This document shows, in pieces, positions 34,873 through 45,071 of a stretch of 59,705 bases of DNA. The notes below the pieces were generated by a model that searched no databases, was not told the DNA's origin, and was given only the letters and a program-made list of their open reading frames with translations. The number at the start of each line of letters is the position of its first letter. Position 1 is the stretch's first letter. This stretch comes from a virus. Both the position numbers and the translations under genes were made by a program. The DNA lies in the IMG/VR virus record IMGVR_UViG_3300029319_000047, positions 1 through 59,705 of that record. One strand, given 5' to 3'.

Positions 34873-35945
34873 TTGATAGTAAGGTCTTCATACTTATCAA
34901 CATCAGTAATATGTGTCAAGTCTTTACTTAAGCCTTTTCTACAGAACAACTTGTACTTTCTAGGATTATTTAGTACACTAAACGCAAACGGTGGTGTATT
35001 TCCATTCAGAAGTGATCGTTCCATGTCAATGGTCCAAAGACCTAGATGTGTGATACCTCCATATGCGTGAGCAAAGTTGCAATCTCCAGAAGCTAAACTA
35101 ACGGTGTATTCTGCAAAAGGAAAACCTTCATTAGTTTCTTCAGCGGGAGCAGACAGGCATAAGCCACTAGCACCACCACTAAATTGTAGTCCAGCATTAG
35201 GAACGGAACTCATGACCATATTAACAAAGCCAGACAGATCCATGGAGCTAACTTCATTGAAGAAGCCACCGTCTATTACTGCAAATTTTTCTGCTCCACC
35301 TGTAGGTCTATACGCTATCCTATTTATGGCTAACGAATATGGCGCACTGCTTCCATCAGGAAAAGCTCCCATCAGAGAGGCAGCCACACTTGCAGAAGTA
35401 GTGCTATCAAAAACAGTGCTATCGTACACAGAAGAATAGATGGCTGACGGTATAAAGTTAGTTAGCTGACCATTACCAGGGGTTATAGCACTAACTGAAT
35501 ACTCTTTACCTGCGCTGTCAGGCAATTTAGACGATACACTGGTATCCTCTTCTAAAACAGCCATGGCAGGATTTGGGCTATCTGGTAACCCAATTACAGC
35601 AGGGAATCCCACGCCAGGGTTGTTAGGCAAACTGTTTACGGCAAGCATTCCTAAGAGCCCGTCTAAATGATTGTCCCGTCTACTACCAGTAAGCTGCTGT
35701 AAAGAATCTTCTCCCAAAGCATGTGCGTTTGCTCTAAAGGCGTCCTTACCAGTTCCAAACGATATGGCATTGATTCTGTAGTTAGAAGCATCTAGAATAG
35801 ATGAGGTAGCATGATCTTCTATACCTGAAAGAGAGGGAGATACAGTCATGATGTCAGCCAATAACTCTCCAGCACCATCAACAAGCATGTTGGGCTCTTC
35901 AAGGATTAACTTATCCCCTCTCCATACTTCTACTACTCCTCTCAT
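34851..35945 (-). CDS. Virion protein, paralogue of its downstream neighbour (long form)
   Basis: 364 residues. Begins MRGVVEVWRGDKLILEEPNM then LVDGAGELLADIM; ends EDLTIKWRIHFR. Between lies a longer insert than in the 206-residue paralogue, with ISFGTGKDAFRANAHALG and YGGITHLGLWTIDMERSLL. The block 'GLWTIDM...PFAFSVLNNPRKYKLF' suggests a conserved core beta-sandwich. It follows the gp7-like gene by a one-base overlap. Probably a baseplate periphery or fibre network subunit. Confidence 0.68.
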   Translation of the reverse strand: MRGVVEVWRGDKLILEEPNMLVDGAGELLADIMTVSPSLSGIEDHATSSILDASNYRINAISFGTGKDAFRANAHALGEDSLQQLTGSRRDNHLDGLLGMLAVNSLPNNPGVGFPAVIGLPDSPNPAMAVLEEDTSVSSKLPDSAGKEYSVSAITPGNGQLTNFIPSAIYSSVYDSTVFDSTTSASVAASLMGAFPDGSSAPYSLAINRIAYRPTGGAEKFAVIDGGFFNEVSSMDLSGFVNMVMSSVPNAGLQFSGGASGLCLSAPAEETNEGFPFAEYTVSLASGDCNFAHAYGGITHLGLWTIDMERSLLNGNTPPFAFSVLNNPRKYKLFCRKGLSKDLTHITDVDKYEDLTIKWRIHFR

Positions 35946-38900
35946 CAGTTATTGAACTCCACTTCTGTATAGTTTTCATGTGTACCGTTGGTATGCTTTA
36001 CCCATTCTGGGGAGATTCTATAGTTAAGTCTACTTCCTCCACTTACTTCCAGAATACCAGAGGTAATCGTAGCATCTCTAGAAGCAAGATTTGTAGCATA
36101 AACACCTGTGCCTTGGCCTATCAATCCATTATAGAACTTTAAAATATCTCTAAGTTGATCTTTAGATAGCTCTAATTTAGTTTCCTTAGCAAAAGGGCGT
36201 AAAGGGGTTCCTTTACTTAGAATACCATACCCAGTTCCTATGCCCGCACGATCACGAAGTGTCTTATCCTGTAATTCAATAGAATCAATTAATAAATATT
36301 TTTCTGAGTCAAGGTTTGGTAAGAAAAAGATTTCTACAATATAATTAGTAGAATCCATATTAACTTGCTCTGTTATGATGTATTCACTTTCTTGAATTGG
36401 AATAATTTTTAAATACTCAGAATTATTTTGATCAGTGAAGTTTCTAGTGTCAAAGTTGATAGAGAAAGTTTCAAAATAGCTTTCTTTTATATTTCCTAAA
36501 GAAACATTATTTACTGCTTGTTCTGTTTTTATAGTGTTTCCTAAGCAAAAAACTTTTTCGTCTCTATCTGGACTCTTGAACTCAAAGTTATAAATATGTG
36601 CTAAAGTATTTTTAACTACATCTATGGATATTCTATTTTCTCTTATGGGTTCCCACTTTCCTCTGGGTGTCCAACTCCACACTAACCCGTCCTTGCCGCC
36701 ACCACTCGCATCGGTGTGAATCCAAACTCCCAGCTTTCCCCCTCCAAGAGTATTAGAATACTCTTCAGCAACTAAAGACTTTATCTTTAATTCAAATTCA
36801 TGATCCTTAATAAATCTATTTCTTCTCTCACCATACGAAGATAAATCAAATCGAATCCTGGGTAATCCTCCTTGAGACTTGCATTTAATTATTCTGTTAC
36901 CAACTAGATAATTTTCTAATCCAGGGACTTTAAATTTTGAATCTATATCAAAAATAGAAAATTGATTTTGTGTGGGTGCGCCCGAAATATCACAAAACTC
37001 AATGCCGCTTAAAATATTAGGATTACGGAACTCGGCGTTATTAACCTTACCAGCAATAAATGTTCCCGATAGGGGCACTACGCCTTGTCGAGTTGAAGAG
37101 GCAATGTATGTTCCGTTAGCACTTTCATTCCATACGTTTACAGTGTTGATTGGGGTAGCGGAATTGACACTGGAGGCCACAAAATTACTAACTTCTGATC
37201 CATCAAGCTTTAGATCACAATTGTAAAGACCCAATCCAAATACATGCCCAAAAATGTTTCCTCCCGTTTTTTCTATCTCAGTTAAGCCTAGTGGGTGTTT
37301 TGCGAAATACTTGCAATAATCTTGGTGAACTTTTTGGATTCCTCTACCGAAACTAAAGTTTTCATAGTCAGCGAACGAGTTTAGTACGAGACCACTAGCC
37401 ACCGCCTCATTGGCTAGACTTTGAGCGTTATTTTTCCAATAAGAATCAGAGTCATAGACAGTGGTGCCTGAAAGTATTTGAGTAGCATTAAAAAGGGCCT
37501 TAGCCTCAAATATCTCATGCATTGTGTTGTAAAGTTCAGGCAGTTGGCCTCGATCCACATATCTCGCTGTGGCGGATGCGTTTGCATCACGAGCGACTGA
37601 TCCTAATTCAAATAATCCCCGATAGGGAAAAGTATTACTAGTATCAATACTAGAAAAAGCTCTGCTAGAATCAAGGTCTTCACAAATATCCCAGACCCCA
37701 GAAGGGCTTACGGGGTCTACAACAGGGTGAAACTTGCCAGCAGAGGCCACATAACCTAGTGTAAGCTCTCCTAACGAGGAAGGCATGGATAGCTCTAGAG
37801 TCGAAGGATCGTAGCTCACAGGGCCATTGAAGCCCGTTCTATCGTAGTATCCTTCGTGAGGCAGAAGATACTTTAGGTTGCGTCTGCGTAAAGCGCGACG
37901 AGCAACAGATCCAAGATCAGCAACAGTAGAGGTCCCTGACAATAAAGGATCTGAAATATTATCTACGTCAGTTCTTCTAAACTTGTTAGTCTCAGAATTT
38001 AGCTCCATCAGAACTCCGCTAAACTCAAAGTTTCCGAAGATTGAGGCTGAAGTATAACTAGCTCTAGAATCATCATGATCTAAGGCAAGATACTCCATTC
38101 TGGTGCTGCTGGTTTCGAATGAATCTTCAGCACTCGCGGCTAAGTTTACCCGTGTGATTGCGTGCGCTGGTGAGAACTCCCTGGCTGTCCTAGCTGCTTC
38201 ATACAGAGCATATCTTCCATCTCCCTCTAAAGTAGTTTTTGAAAAATCAAAATCTGTATCCTTGAAGTTTATAAAGAGATGTGAAGACTTTCCATTCCAC
38301 AAAGAAATAAGATTTTTCTCATAGTCAGAAATACTCAGCATTACGTCGTTAAAGTTTGATGGTGTCTGCTCAGAGCTAAAGAACATTAAAAATTCATTTA
38401 ATGATCCTAAATCACTGTCATCTGTCACCGCACTACTGACAATAAAGTTACCTACTTGATCTGCAAAGTCTTCTCTGACCTGGAAACACTTAAGACGCTC
38501 AACTAATAGATCCACCATGGGCTTAGTAACAGAGCTATCACGATAGTATTTTACTTCTTCAAAAGGGGGTATAGGATAATTATTTTTACCTCTGTAATTA
38601 AAAAGGAACTCTAAATCCCCCTTGAATTTGAGATATATGGGGCGCTCTCCTACAGGATGCTCTATCCCCGCCATATACACACCCTCACCTAAAGGACCAT
38701 TTCCAACTGCTGCGTCAAAGGCGTTACTCTCTCCATTTATTTTAGCACTTAGTTTTAGAGATTCGAATGACGAATCATTTATGCTATGAATATGGAAAGG
38801 CTTCATTGCAGGGTCTCCTACAATTGTGTATATTTCCGTTTCGTTTCCGTCGTTATCGAGAACATAAAACTGTGGGACTGAAAAAGGTCTACCATTAAAT

Positions 38901-40315
38901 AAGAAATTTTCTGGGAAGCCTTTATATAAATCTAGAAGAATACTATCCGTTACTATTTTCAGATTATCTTCTAAGCTACTCGTGCTATATGATTGAACTC
39001 CCGCTTTTGCAGCAAGGGATGCAGTCCAAGTTTCAAGATTTTTAAATAAGGGAGACTCTGTTCCCAAAGAATACCAAATTAAATTAGGAATGTAGGATTC
39101 AAAAAGTTCTTGAACCTTGCCTGAAACATCGAAAACCGAGTCAACTATTAACGCATTTATAGCTGTCTGAATTGCTTCTAAGGTCCCTGATTTTTTATAT
39201 AAATCAATGGCTAAACGAAGCTGGTGTCTCCACTTGGATGGAGATGATCCTCTTAGTTTAAACCCAATAAGATCTGCTATGTATTGTAAATGTTCAGAAC
39301 GAACATTCTCTATATCGTAAATGAGTGATAGATTTTCTATTTCATTTGATATGTCAGCAAATTCAAAACCCAGCACTGTATTAAATTTTCTGTGTGGTCC
39401 TTTTGATACTAAATCATCTAGTTCCACACCAGCGTCAATAAAGCTATCAAAAGCGTCTTTAACTGTGTAATCTCTTTGGTCCACATATAGAGGAGAATAG
39501 ACTACATCAAGTAATGTATTGAGCGAATCGAGCTTTTGAACTCCACTGGTATAAGTTGCTACCACACCGTCGCTTGCGTCAAGCACAGCGTCAGCAGTGC
39601 CAGATACAAAAGAAGCAGGCAAGTACGCCCCGAAGGAACAAGTTTCATTATTTCTCCAAAGATATTCGGTTAGTCCTTTTATTCCATCAACAGTCTCTAA
39701 AGTGTTACCAACATATAAAGAATTGAAAGAGTCCAGAACATAGCTTGACGGAGAATAGTTAAGACCGCCATTTGCTGATGTATTTAAAAAGTAAAACCAC
39801 CCTAAACTATCGACAAGGTAATTATGAACAGAGCTTGCATTAATGTTATTAGTTAACGCAGAGAGAGTTGCAATATTTGCTTCTAGCGCGCCTGGTTCAG
39901 TTTTGCTGGCTGGGACTAATAGTGGTAGTAACGTGCCTGATAAGTAAGAATTAAAAGCACCACTTGTTTCGTAGTTCTTTAAAGTTGTCCCAAGGGGGTT
40001 TAATATCTTACTTTCTAGAGTATATGGATTTATATTTGTAAGGTTATTTTGCTTTACAAAATATTGAGATATACCATTAATGTTCCCTAAAGAACTTGTT
40101 TGAGTGTTGGCAACTCCAGATAAAGAAATAATATCAGAAATATTATTAGCGATTTGCACATGCTTATTAACTATATCCGAGATAGGATTTAGCTCTGTAC
40201 CACTTAGCTCTAGGTCTTTCTGTCGATATATCTCAGGACTAATAAGCTCAACTAATTCTACAAAATTTGTTTTGTAGAAATTTCTAGAATCAGGAGTGTG
40301 CTTATTAAAACCCAT
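35945..40315 (-). CDS. 7: Baseplate wedge protein, gp7-like with tail protein I-type domain
   Basis: 1456 residues. Near residues 325-400 LIYDIENVRSEHLQYIADLIG then KWRHQLRLAIDLYKKSGTLEAI matches the P2 gpI/tail protein I pattern found in wedge proteins of contractile tails (T4 gp7). N-terminal helices FVELVELISPEIYRQ and long beta-rich C-terminal domains (about 900-1456) fit a large wedge subunit with added modules. It directly follows gp6 with a one-base overlap, as 6-7 in T4. T4 gp7 is 1032 residues, so this one carries about 400 extra. Confidence 0.78.
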   Translation of the reverse strand: MGFNKHTPDSRNFYKTNFVELVELISPEIYRQKDLELSGTELNPISDIVNKHVQIANNISDIISLSGVANTQTSSLGNINGISQYFVKQNNLTNINPYTLESKILNPLGTTLKNYETSGAFNSYLSGTLLPLLVPASKTEPGALEANIATLSALTNNINASSVHNYLVDSLGWFYFLNTSANGGLNYSPSSYVLDSFNSLYVGNTLETVDGIKGLTEYLWRNNETCSFGAYLPASFVSGTADAVLDASDGVVATYTSGVQKLDSLNTLLDVVYSPLYVDQRDYTVKDAFDSFIDAGVELDDLVSKGPHRKFNTVLGFEFADISNEIENLSLIYDIENVRSEHLQYIADLIGFKLRGSSPSKWRHQLRLAIDLYKKSGTLEAIQTAINALIVDSVFDVSGKVQELFESYIPNLIWYSLGTESPLFKNLETWTASLAAKAGVQSYSTSSLEDNLKIVTDSILLDLYKGFPENFLFNGRPFSVPQFYVLDNDGNETEIYTIVGDPAMKPFHIHSINDSSFESLKLSAKINGESNAFDAAVGNGPLGEGVYMAGIEHPVGERPIYLKFKGDLEFLFNYRGKNNYPIPPFEEVKYYRDSSVTKPMVDLLVERLKCFQVREDFADQVGNFIVSSAVTDDSDLGSLNEFLMFFSSEQTPSNFNDVMLSISDYEKNLISLWNGKSSHLFINFKDTDFDFSKTTLEGDGRYALYEAARTAREFSPAHAITRVNLAASAEDSFETSSTRMEYLALDHDDSRASYTSASIFGNFEFSGVLMELNSETNKFRRTDVDNISDPLLSGTSTVADLGSVARRALRRRNLKYLLPHEGYYDRTGFNGPVSYDPSTLELSMPSSLGELTLGYVASAGKFHPVVDPVSPSGVWDICEDLDSSRAFSSIDTSNTFPYRGLFELGSVARDANASATARYVDRGQLPELYNTMHEIFEAKALFNATQILSGTTVYDSDSYWKNNAQSLANEAVASGLVLNSFADYENFSFGRGIQKVHQDYCKYFAKHPLGLTEIEKTGGNIFGHVFGLGLYNCDLKLDGSEVSNFVASSVNSATPINTVNVWNESANGTYIASSTRQGVVPLSGTFIAGKVNNAEFRNPNILSGIEFCDISGAPTQNQFSIFDIDSKFKVPGLENYLVGNRIIKCKSQGGLPRIRFDLSSYGERRNRFIKDHEFELKIKSLVAEEYSNTLGGGKLGVWIHTDASGGGKDGLVWSWTPRGKWEPIRENRISIDVVKNTLAHIYNFEFKSPDRDEKVFCLGNTIKTEQAVNNVSLGNIKESYFETFSINFDTRNFTDQNNSEYLKIIPIQESEYIITEQVNMDSTNYIVEIFFLPNLDSEKYLLIDSIELQDKTLRDRAGIGTGYGILSKGTPLRPFAKETKLELSKDQLRDILKFYNGLIGQGTGVYATNLASRDATITSGILEVSGGSRLNYRISPEWVKHTNGTHENYTEVEFNN

Positions 40316-41886
40316 TAGTCAAGTAAAATTATATTAATGCTAAGGTTATTTAGTTGTGCAATCTCATTGAAATCAATTGGCACATTTTGATCTAAATTAT
40401 CTATTGTAGAAAATCTTACTTCGTCCACTTCAAAAATTTGTCTATTCAATTCAGCGATATTAAGATCTTCCCCGAAACTCCTGTTATCAGCACTCATGTA
40501 AGTTAGAATTTTATCTCTAACTTTACTTTTGATAACATTTTGATTCTCTTCCTCTTCTTTATCCACCCTAATTGAAACTGCTAGGTCTAATGTTCTAATG
40601 AGACCGTCCACGATAGCTATGTCATCAGTAGCCATTTTCTTTTTATTTATGGCATTTAGTAACTGTGTTTTAAAGTTTGTAGTGGCTCTTTGAAGCTGTA
40701 AGTCTGACGCCTTTTCAAGAACATAAATATCAACAATATTTGCTGAGGCATAAGCTTTTCGTGTTGCAGCGGCGGCTTTTCCTACTGTTCCAAAATCACT
40801 GATAAATGTATTAGCAAATACTGCGTAGTCCTCCAGAGTTACTAACCTATCCTGTCTTCTGAAAGTTAGAGGTGCATATTTTTTGGCGTGTTCAATGGTC
40901 TCAGCGTTTGCGCCGCCAGTAGCTTTACTGATATTTGTTATAGTTCCTGGGGCTCGGGCTGTATTGATAGAAGCATTAATAGTATCCTTTTCCAGGTTAC
41001 CTCTTGTCCCTCCCCCAACGCGATACTCAACTCTGAACGATGCGGTATCCTCTGGGGAAGCACCTACTGATCCATCTCCGAAGACCACAGTGGCATTGTA
41101 GTCTTCATCATAGACTACCTCAAAAATCTTATCAGAGGACCCTGATGCATAGTATACATTAGGGACCTCAGTATAAGCTCCTTGGGTAGCTGCGTTTGGG
41201 CTTGTAATAAAAACAGCGATGCTACCCTCCACTACAGGGCCTTGAGATAGCTTTACTGTTTTTACCCCCTCAGTGGCTGCAAACTCCCCCTGTTCATCAA
41301 CTAAAGCACCTTCTTGAATAACAAAGTTAGTGTATACTTTTCCAGCAGGATCATCAGATTCAGTATTACTGAATAAGATATTTCCAGTATCATTTGCAGT
41401 ATCAACTAAACCGTTTACAACTTTATACAAAGTGAAAGAAAGATTACCACCGTCTTCAGGAGAGGTCACAGTGATTACCCTATCTTGTGGAGTTATTTGA
41501 TTAGTTGCAAAGGAGTTATCAAATACTAACTTCACATCCGCTGCTGAAGATAATGGACCCCTCATTCTTACGCCGATTAATTCAAGTAATTTTTTAACGC
41601 TAGATCTTTGCTTGGCTGTAGCTAAGAAGTTTTCGTTAGCCAACATGTCTGCTTTCATTGACATGACCGCTCCCATATATGCGGTTAGTTCTAAAAACAT
41701 TAATCCTAAATCAGATTCTACGAAATACTTATAATCGTCAGGATAAACCGCCTTAGCGTAATCAATAAGAGAGTTTCTAAGAGAAACAAAATCTGTTGCG
41801 GCAAAATTAATTAGTGATGGTCTTTTAGAAACTGGTATGTTAGACAGCTTCATAAAATCTGAAGATATTGTTCCTGAAAAATTCAT
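40315..41886 (-). CDS. 6: Baseplate wedge protein, T4 gp6 / baseplate J-like
   Basis: 523 residues. LRNSLIDYAKAVYPDDYKYF then SDLGLMFLELTAYMGAVMSM is the baseplate J N-terminus; NENFLATAKQRSSVKKLLEL and IGVRMRGPLSSAADVKL follow. The central VFGDGSVGASPEDTASFRVEYRVGGG loop and YAPLTFRRQDRLVTLEDY are also typical. gp6 dimers join wedges into the ring that triggers sheath contraction. Neighbours gp25 (upstream, ATGA overlap) and gp7 (downstream) reproduce the wedge order. Confidence 0.93.
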   Translation of the reverse strand: MNFSGTISSDFMKLSNIPVSKRPSLINFAATDFVSLRNSLIDYAKAVYPDDYKYFVESDLGLMFLELTAYMGAVMSMKADMLANENFLATAKQRSSVKKLLELIGVRMRGPLSSAADVKLVFDNSFATNQITPQDRVITVTSPEDGGNLSFTLYKVVNGLVDTANDTGNILFSNTESDDPAGKVYTNFVIQEGALVDEQGEFAATEGVKTVKLSQGPVVEGSIAVFITSPNAATQGAYTEVPNVYYASGSSDKIFEVVYDEDYNATVVFGDGSVGASPEDTASFRVEYRVGGGTRGNLEKDTINASINTARAPGTITNISKATGGANAETIEHAKKYAPLTFRRQDRLVTLEDYAVFANTFISDFGTVGKAAAATRKAYASANIVDIYVLEKASDLQLQRATTNFKTQLLNAINKKKMATDDIAIVDGLIRTLDLAVSIRVDKEEEENQNVIKSKVRDKILTYMSADNRSFGEDLNIAELNRQIFEVDEVRFSTIDNLDQNVPIDFNEIAQLNNLSINIILLD

Positions 41887-42347
41887 GCTATTGTTACTTC
41901 TACATCAAATATTTCTAAGTCAGATTTATCTAACTTTAACGATAGGATCACTTGTAAAGAGTTGCCGCCCGCTGGTCCTGCGTCTCCTGTAGGGAATATT
42001 GACAGCTTTGCTATTCTTGCCCCTACAATATAATTATTAAATGATGTTTCTATCTCTCTTCTTATATTGTTAAAAGTAGTCTCGTCTAATGGTTGAAATA
42101 AGTAACGCCTAAGATTGCATCCAAAATTTGGTAACATTACTCGTTCGCCACGTTCAGTCAGTAAAAGCTGCTCCACGGCAGCTTTTATCATATTTATTCC
42201 AGATGTCTTATTAAAGACACCTCCATTTCTGCTAGATCCCAGGGGGTAGTGCAATCCAAATACTTCTTTTCTAGCAGACTTAGGTGCTTGTATGTTGTAC
42301 CTATCCTGAATAGATCCATGAACTGTTACTGTCTTATTAGCGGCCAT
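41883..42347 (-). CDS. 25: Baseplate wedge protein, T4 gp25-like
   Basis: 154 residues. GINMIKAAVEQLLLTERGER followed by VMLPNFGCNLRRYLFQPL is the GPW/gp25 signature; the final DLEIFDVEVTIA completes the fold. gp25 is the part of the wedge that contacts the sheath and starts its assembly. ATGA overlap with gp6 and one-base overlap with the LamG protein gene. Confidence 0.93.
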   Translation of the reverse strand: MAANKTVTVHGSIQDRYNIQAPKSARKEVFGLHYPLGSSRNGGVFNKTSGINMIKAAVEQLLLTERGERVMLPNFGCNLRRYLFQPLDETTFNNIRREIETSFNNYIVGARIAKLSIFPTGDAGPAGGNSLQVILSLKLDKSDLEIFDVEVTIA

Positions 42348-45070
42348 TATATTTTAATATTTTTGAAAAAGCCTTGTTGGGCATTGTAATTCTTTTTTAC
42401 TTCTGTACTATTTAGGGGTCTTGAATAGAACTTTAAACTTCCTACATGCCCACGAAGACCACTAATCACACCACCCCGATCTCCTCCCATAAAGTTTCCG
42501 TATTGATACATGCCATCAGTGTAGCCTCCACCAACAATCCAGGGAGTGTAGAATGGATAAAGCAGGGGTCCTTGTTTTAAAGTTGTAGGTCCATCAACCG
42601 TGGTTGAGGAATATTGGAAACTATTATCTTTTTTGAAGCTTGGAAGGGCAGCAGGTTTTTTAACATCAACTCCAAAAACTTCTGAAAGAGCAGAAGTAGC
42701 AACAAGGGAACCATCAGCATACATCTTCATGGTGTTCTCGTTAACGTCGCAAGCTATGTCTATCAATACAAACTGAGAAGAGACATTTCCAAAAGCAGTT
42801 GAAGATAAATCAACTTTCATTTTATGAAAATGTGGTTCATTCTGACATTTATCATTATTAATGAAAGATGCAGACGAAAGGTCTCTGGCTTGTGTGGGTG
42901 CCACAAAAAAGCTTAGAGATGATGTAGGATTATTAAATTCATTATTATTACTAAATCCAGCCCCCTCTTGAGTAATCCTTCTGTCTCGGGTAAACCCACA
43001 AATCATGCCTCTAACAAATTCTCCTCCTCGCTCAGGCTTTAAGAAGTCTAAGTCCCTAATGGTCCCTGTATGATCAATTGCCAAAGAGTTAGGATTGTGT
43101 CCTACATTTTCAGAACCAAATAAAACTTTAGTTAGACTGGAGGCTGCTGGAGTGCCGACCGCTGTGCCGCTGGCCCAGCCAAGCGCCCCATCCGTAATAT
43201 AAGGCACATGCACCCAACATTCGAAGGTAAATCCATTTGACGAATAAGTTAGATCTCTAAACTCGGTGGTGTCAGGTAACTTTATGAAAGATCCTAACGC
43301 AGAAGCTGCTGGTGGATCTGAGCTTTTATTTTTTACAATACCTTCCAGGTATGGGATGCTTATGCCAGAAGCAAAAATGGATCTTCTGTTTGCACCGACT
43401 AGCTGTGCGTTATTATACATATTTTCTGTTGCACAGTTAGTTACGTTAAAATTTGTAGATGAAGGTAATTCTATGCTAGTATCTAAAAAGTTATAGATAG
43501 CAAAAAGATCTTCATACACAATCTGATCATTCAAAGCTAACACCGTTCCAGAAGAGGATCCTGAAGGTGAGTAAATGATACTACCTTTACCTATTGGGGG
43601 AACAGATAATTGATCATAAGATATGGAGGGAGCTTTATCTCTAGCGGGTGTCACATATTTTGTTTCTACAGGTAAAACAATGCCTTGCACATCTGCTTGC
43701 TTAAAAACTAAAGATCTTTGTTTTTCTAAATCAATTGATAAATTATATTTTTCAAGATAAGAAAAATCATTAATTGGAATATCTCCTGGACCAAACTCTG
43801 GGCCGCTTAAATCTCCATATATTTGCCCAGCCTTCACAGCTACTTCAATTTGTTTTTTTCTACGATTAATTTTTGTATTGTGGTTAGCAATCTCACTTAT
43901 GATAAGTTTTCTTTGATTAATCACAACTGAGGAATCCTCTCCAAACTCGTCAATAAATCCCTGTAGATCAGATGATAAATCAAAGATATGCTTATCCCTT
44001 TGCTGTTTTACCACAGCAAGGAAATGGTCCTCATTGTAGTAATGCTGAAGACCTGCACTGTCGTCAATTTTATTTGGATCAAAAATATTATCAGTAAATT
44101 TATTTAAGGAGGCTATGGAAATGGCTTGTCCCTTTCCTCCTAGATTTGGGTCATAATTGTACTTCCACGCATCTCCCACAGGGACCATTCCCGAAATAGC
44201 TAGATATACGGGATCCAGCCCACCATTGTAGGAATCATAATAAAGACCATCGTTTGTCAGAACATAGGAGCCATCAGTGGATATCGGAGGTCCATACGTC
44301 AAGCGGAAAATAGAGTCGTCCTCCTCTAGTCCAGGATCTTCTAATTCAAATCTATCAAAACTTGTTCCTGATAAAAATTGATCTAGCTCCCTGCTATCTA
44401 AAAACTTAGGCTCTAATGATGGATCTTCAGTTCTGGCCGCAAAGATATCATTTATTTCAGAAATTTTTGCGTCAGCAGCTACAATAAAATCTCTGGCCTG
44501 TTCCAGAGATGCCTTGTCCGCCGCATACATGGAATTAAAAGACTCTTCAATTTCTTGCTGAGACAGCGTTGCTCTTTGATCCGCTGAATTACCCGATTGA
44601 AATTTTTGAAGTTCACTAAACTTATTCAAACAATCTTGAATAGCTTCTATCTCATTTCTAATATCTGTGTAATTTTGATAAAGCTCTGCTCCAAAAGATG
44701 CGGCATACTGAAAAGCCCCTAAAACTCCTGCTAGATTATTTTTAGTTTGAGAATCATCATTATCCATGCCCATCCAAGCTGAGTCCGATTGAAATTTAAA
44801 TGTTCCTGTTTCAGTATCAAACTCTATAATGCCCGTGTTAAGCATCATTTTTTTAAAAACTTGCTTTGTAACTTCGTTTGCTTTTGCCTTCCCTGTAGCA
44901 ATCTGTGATCTCACATCTGAAAGCACAGAGCTAGGTAATAGGTTTAAAGCTTGGCTCGCTAAATTTAGCATACAACTGGGCATACCATAAGACATGCCCA
45001 GAGCTTGAATGGCTCCTGTGCCTGTTTGTCCTTGAACTTTTAGGAATGTTTCTAGATCGAAAGATGCCAT
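42347..45070 (-). CDS. Baseplate-region protein with C-terminal LamG/concanavalin-like domain
   Basis: 907 residues. N-terminal ~240 residues are helical (LETFLKVQGQTGTGAIQALG, KFSELQKFQSGN, EIEESFNSMYAADK). The C-terminal part (about 590-900) is a LamG-like lectin fold: FTFECWVHVPYI, FVLIDIACDVNENTMKMYAD, SGLRGHVGSLKFYSRPLNST followed by EVKKNYN. The last block is the family's closing strand. A lectin on the baseplate next to gp5 and gp25 could bind host surface sugars. N-terminal part may anchor it. No enzyme residues recognised. Confidence 0.75.
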   Translation of the reverse strand: MASFDLETFLKVQGQTGTGAIQALGMSYGMPSCMLNLASQALNLLPSSVLSDVRSQIATGKAKANEVTKQVFKKMMLNTGIIEFDTETGTFKFQSDSAWMGMDNDDSQTKNNLAGVLGAFQYAASFGAELYQNYTDIRNEIEAIQDCLNKFSELQKFQSGNSADQRATLSQQEIEESFNSMYAADKASLEQARDFIVAADAKISEINDIFAARTEDPSLEPKFLDSRELDQFLSGTSFDRFELEDPGLEEDDSIFRLTYGPPISTDGSYVLTNDGLYYDSYNGGLDPVYLAISGMVPVGDAWKYNYDPNLGGKGQAISIASLNKFTDNIFDPNKIDDSAGLQHYYNEDHFLAVVKQQRDKHIFDLSSDLQGFIDEFGEDSSVVINQRKLIISEIANHNTKINRRKKQIEVAVKAGQIYGDLSGPEFGPGDIPINDFSYLEKYNLSIDLEKQRSLVFKQADVQGIVLPVETKYVTPARDKAPSISYDQLSVPPIGKGSIIYSPSGSSSGTVLALNDQIVYEDLFAIYNFLDTSIELPSSTNFNVTNCATENMYNNAQLVGANRRSIFASGISIPYLEGIVKNKSSDPPAASALGSFIKLPDTTEFRDLTYSSNGFTFECWVHVPYITDGALGWASGTAVGTPAASSLTKVLFGSENVGHNPNSLAIDHTGTIRDLDFLKPERGGEFVRGMICGFTRDRRITQEGAGFSNNNEFNNPTSSLSFFVAPTQARDLSSASFINNDKCQNEPHFHKMKVDLSSTAFGNVSSQFVLIDIACDVNENTMKMYADGSLVATSALSEVFGVDVKKPAALPSFKKDNSFQYSSTTVDGPTTLKQGPLLYPFYTPWIVGGGYTDGMYQYGNFMGGDRGGVISGLRGHVGSLKFYSRPLNSTEVKKNYNAQQGFFKNIKI

Positions 45071-45071
45071 G

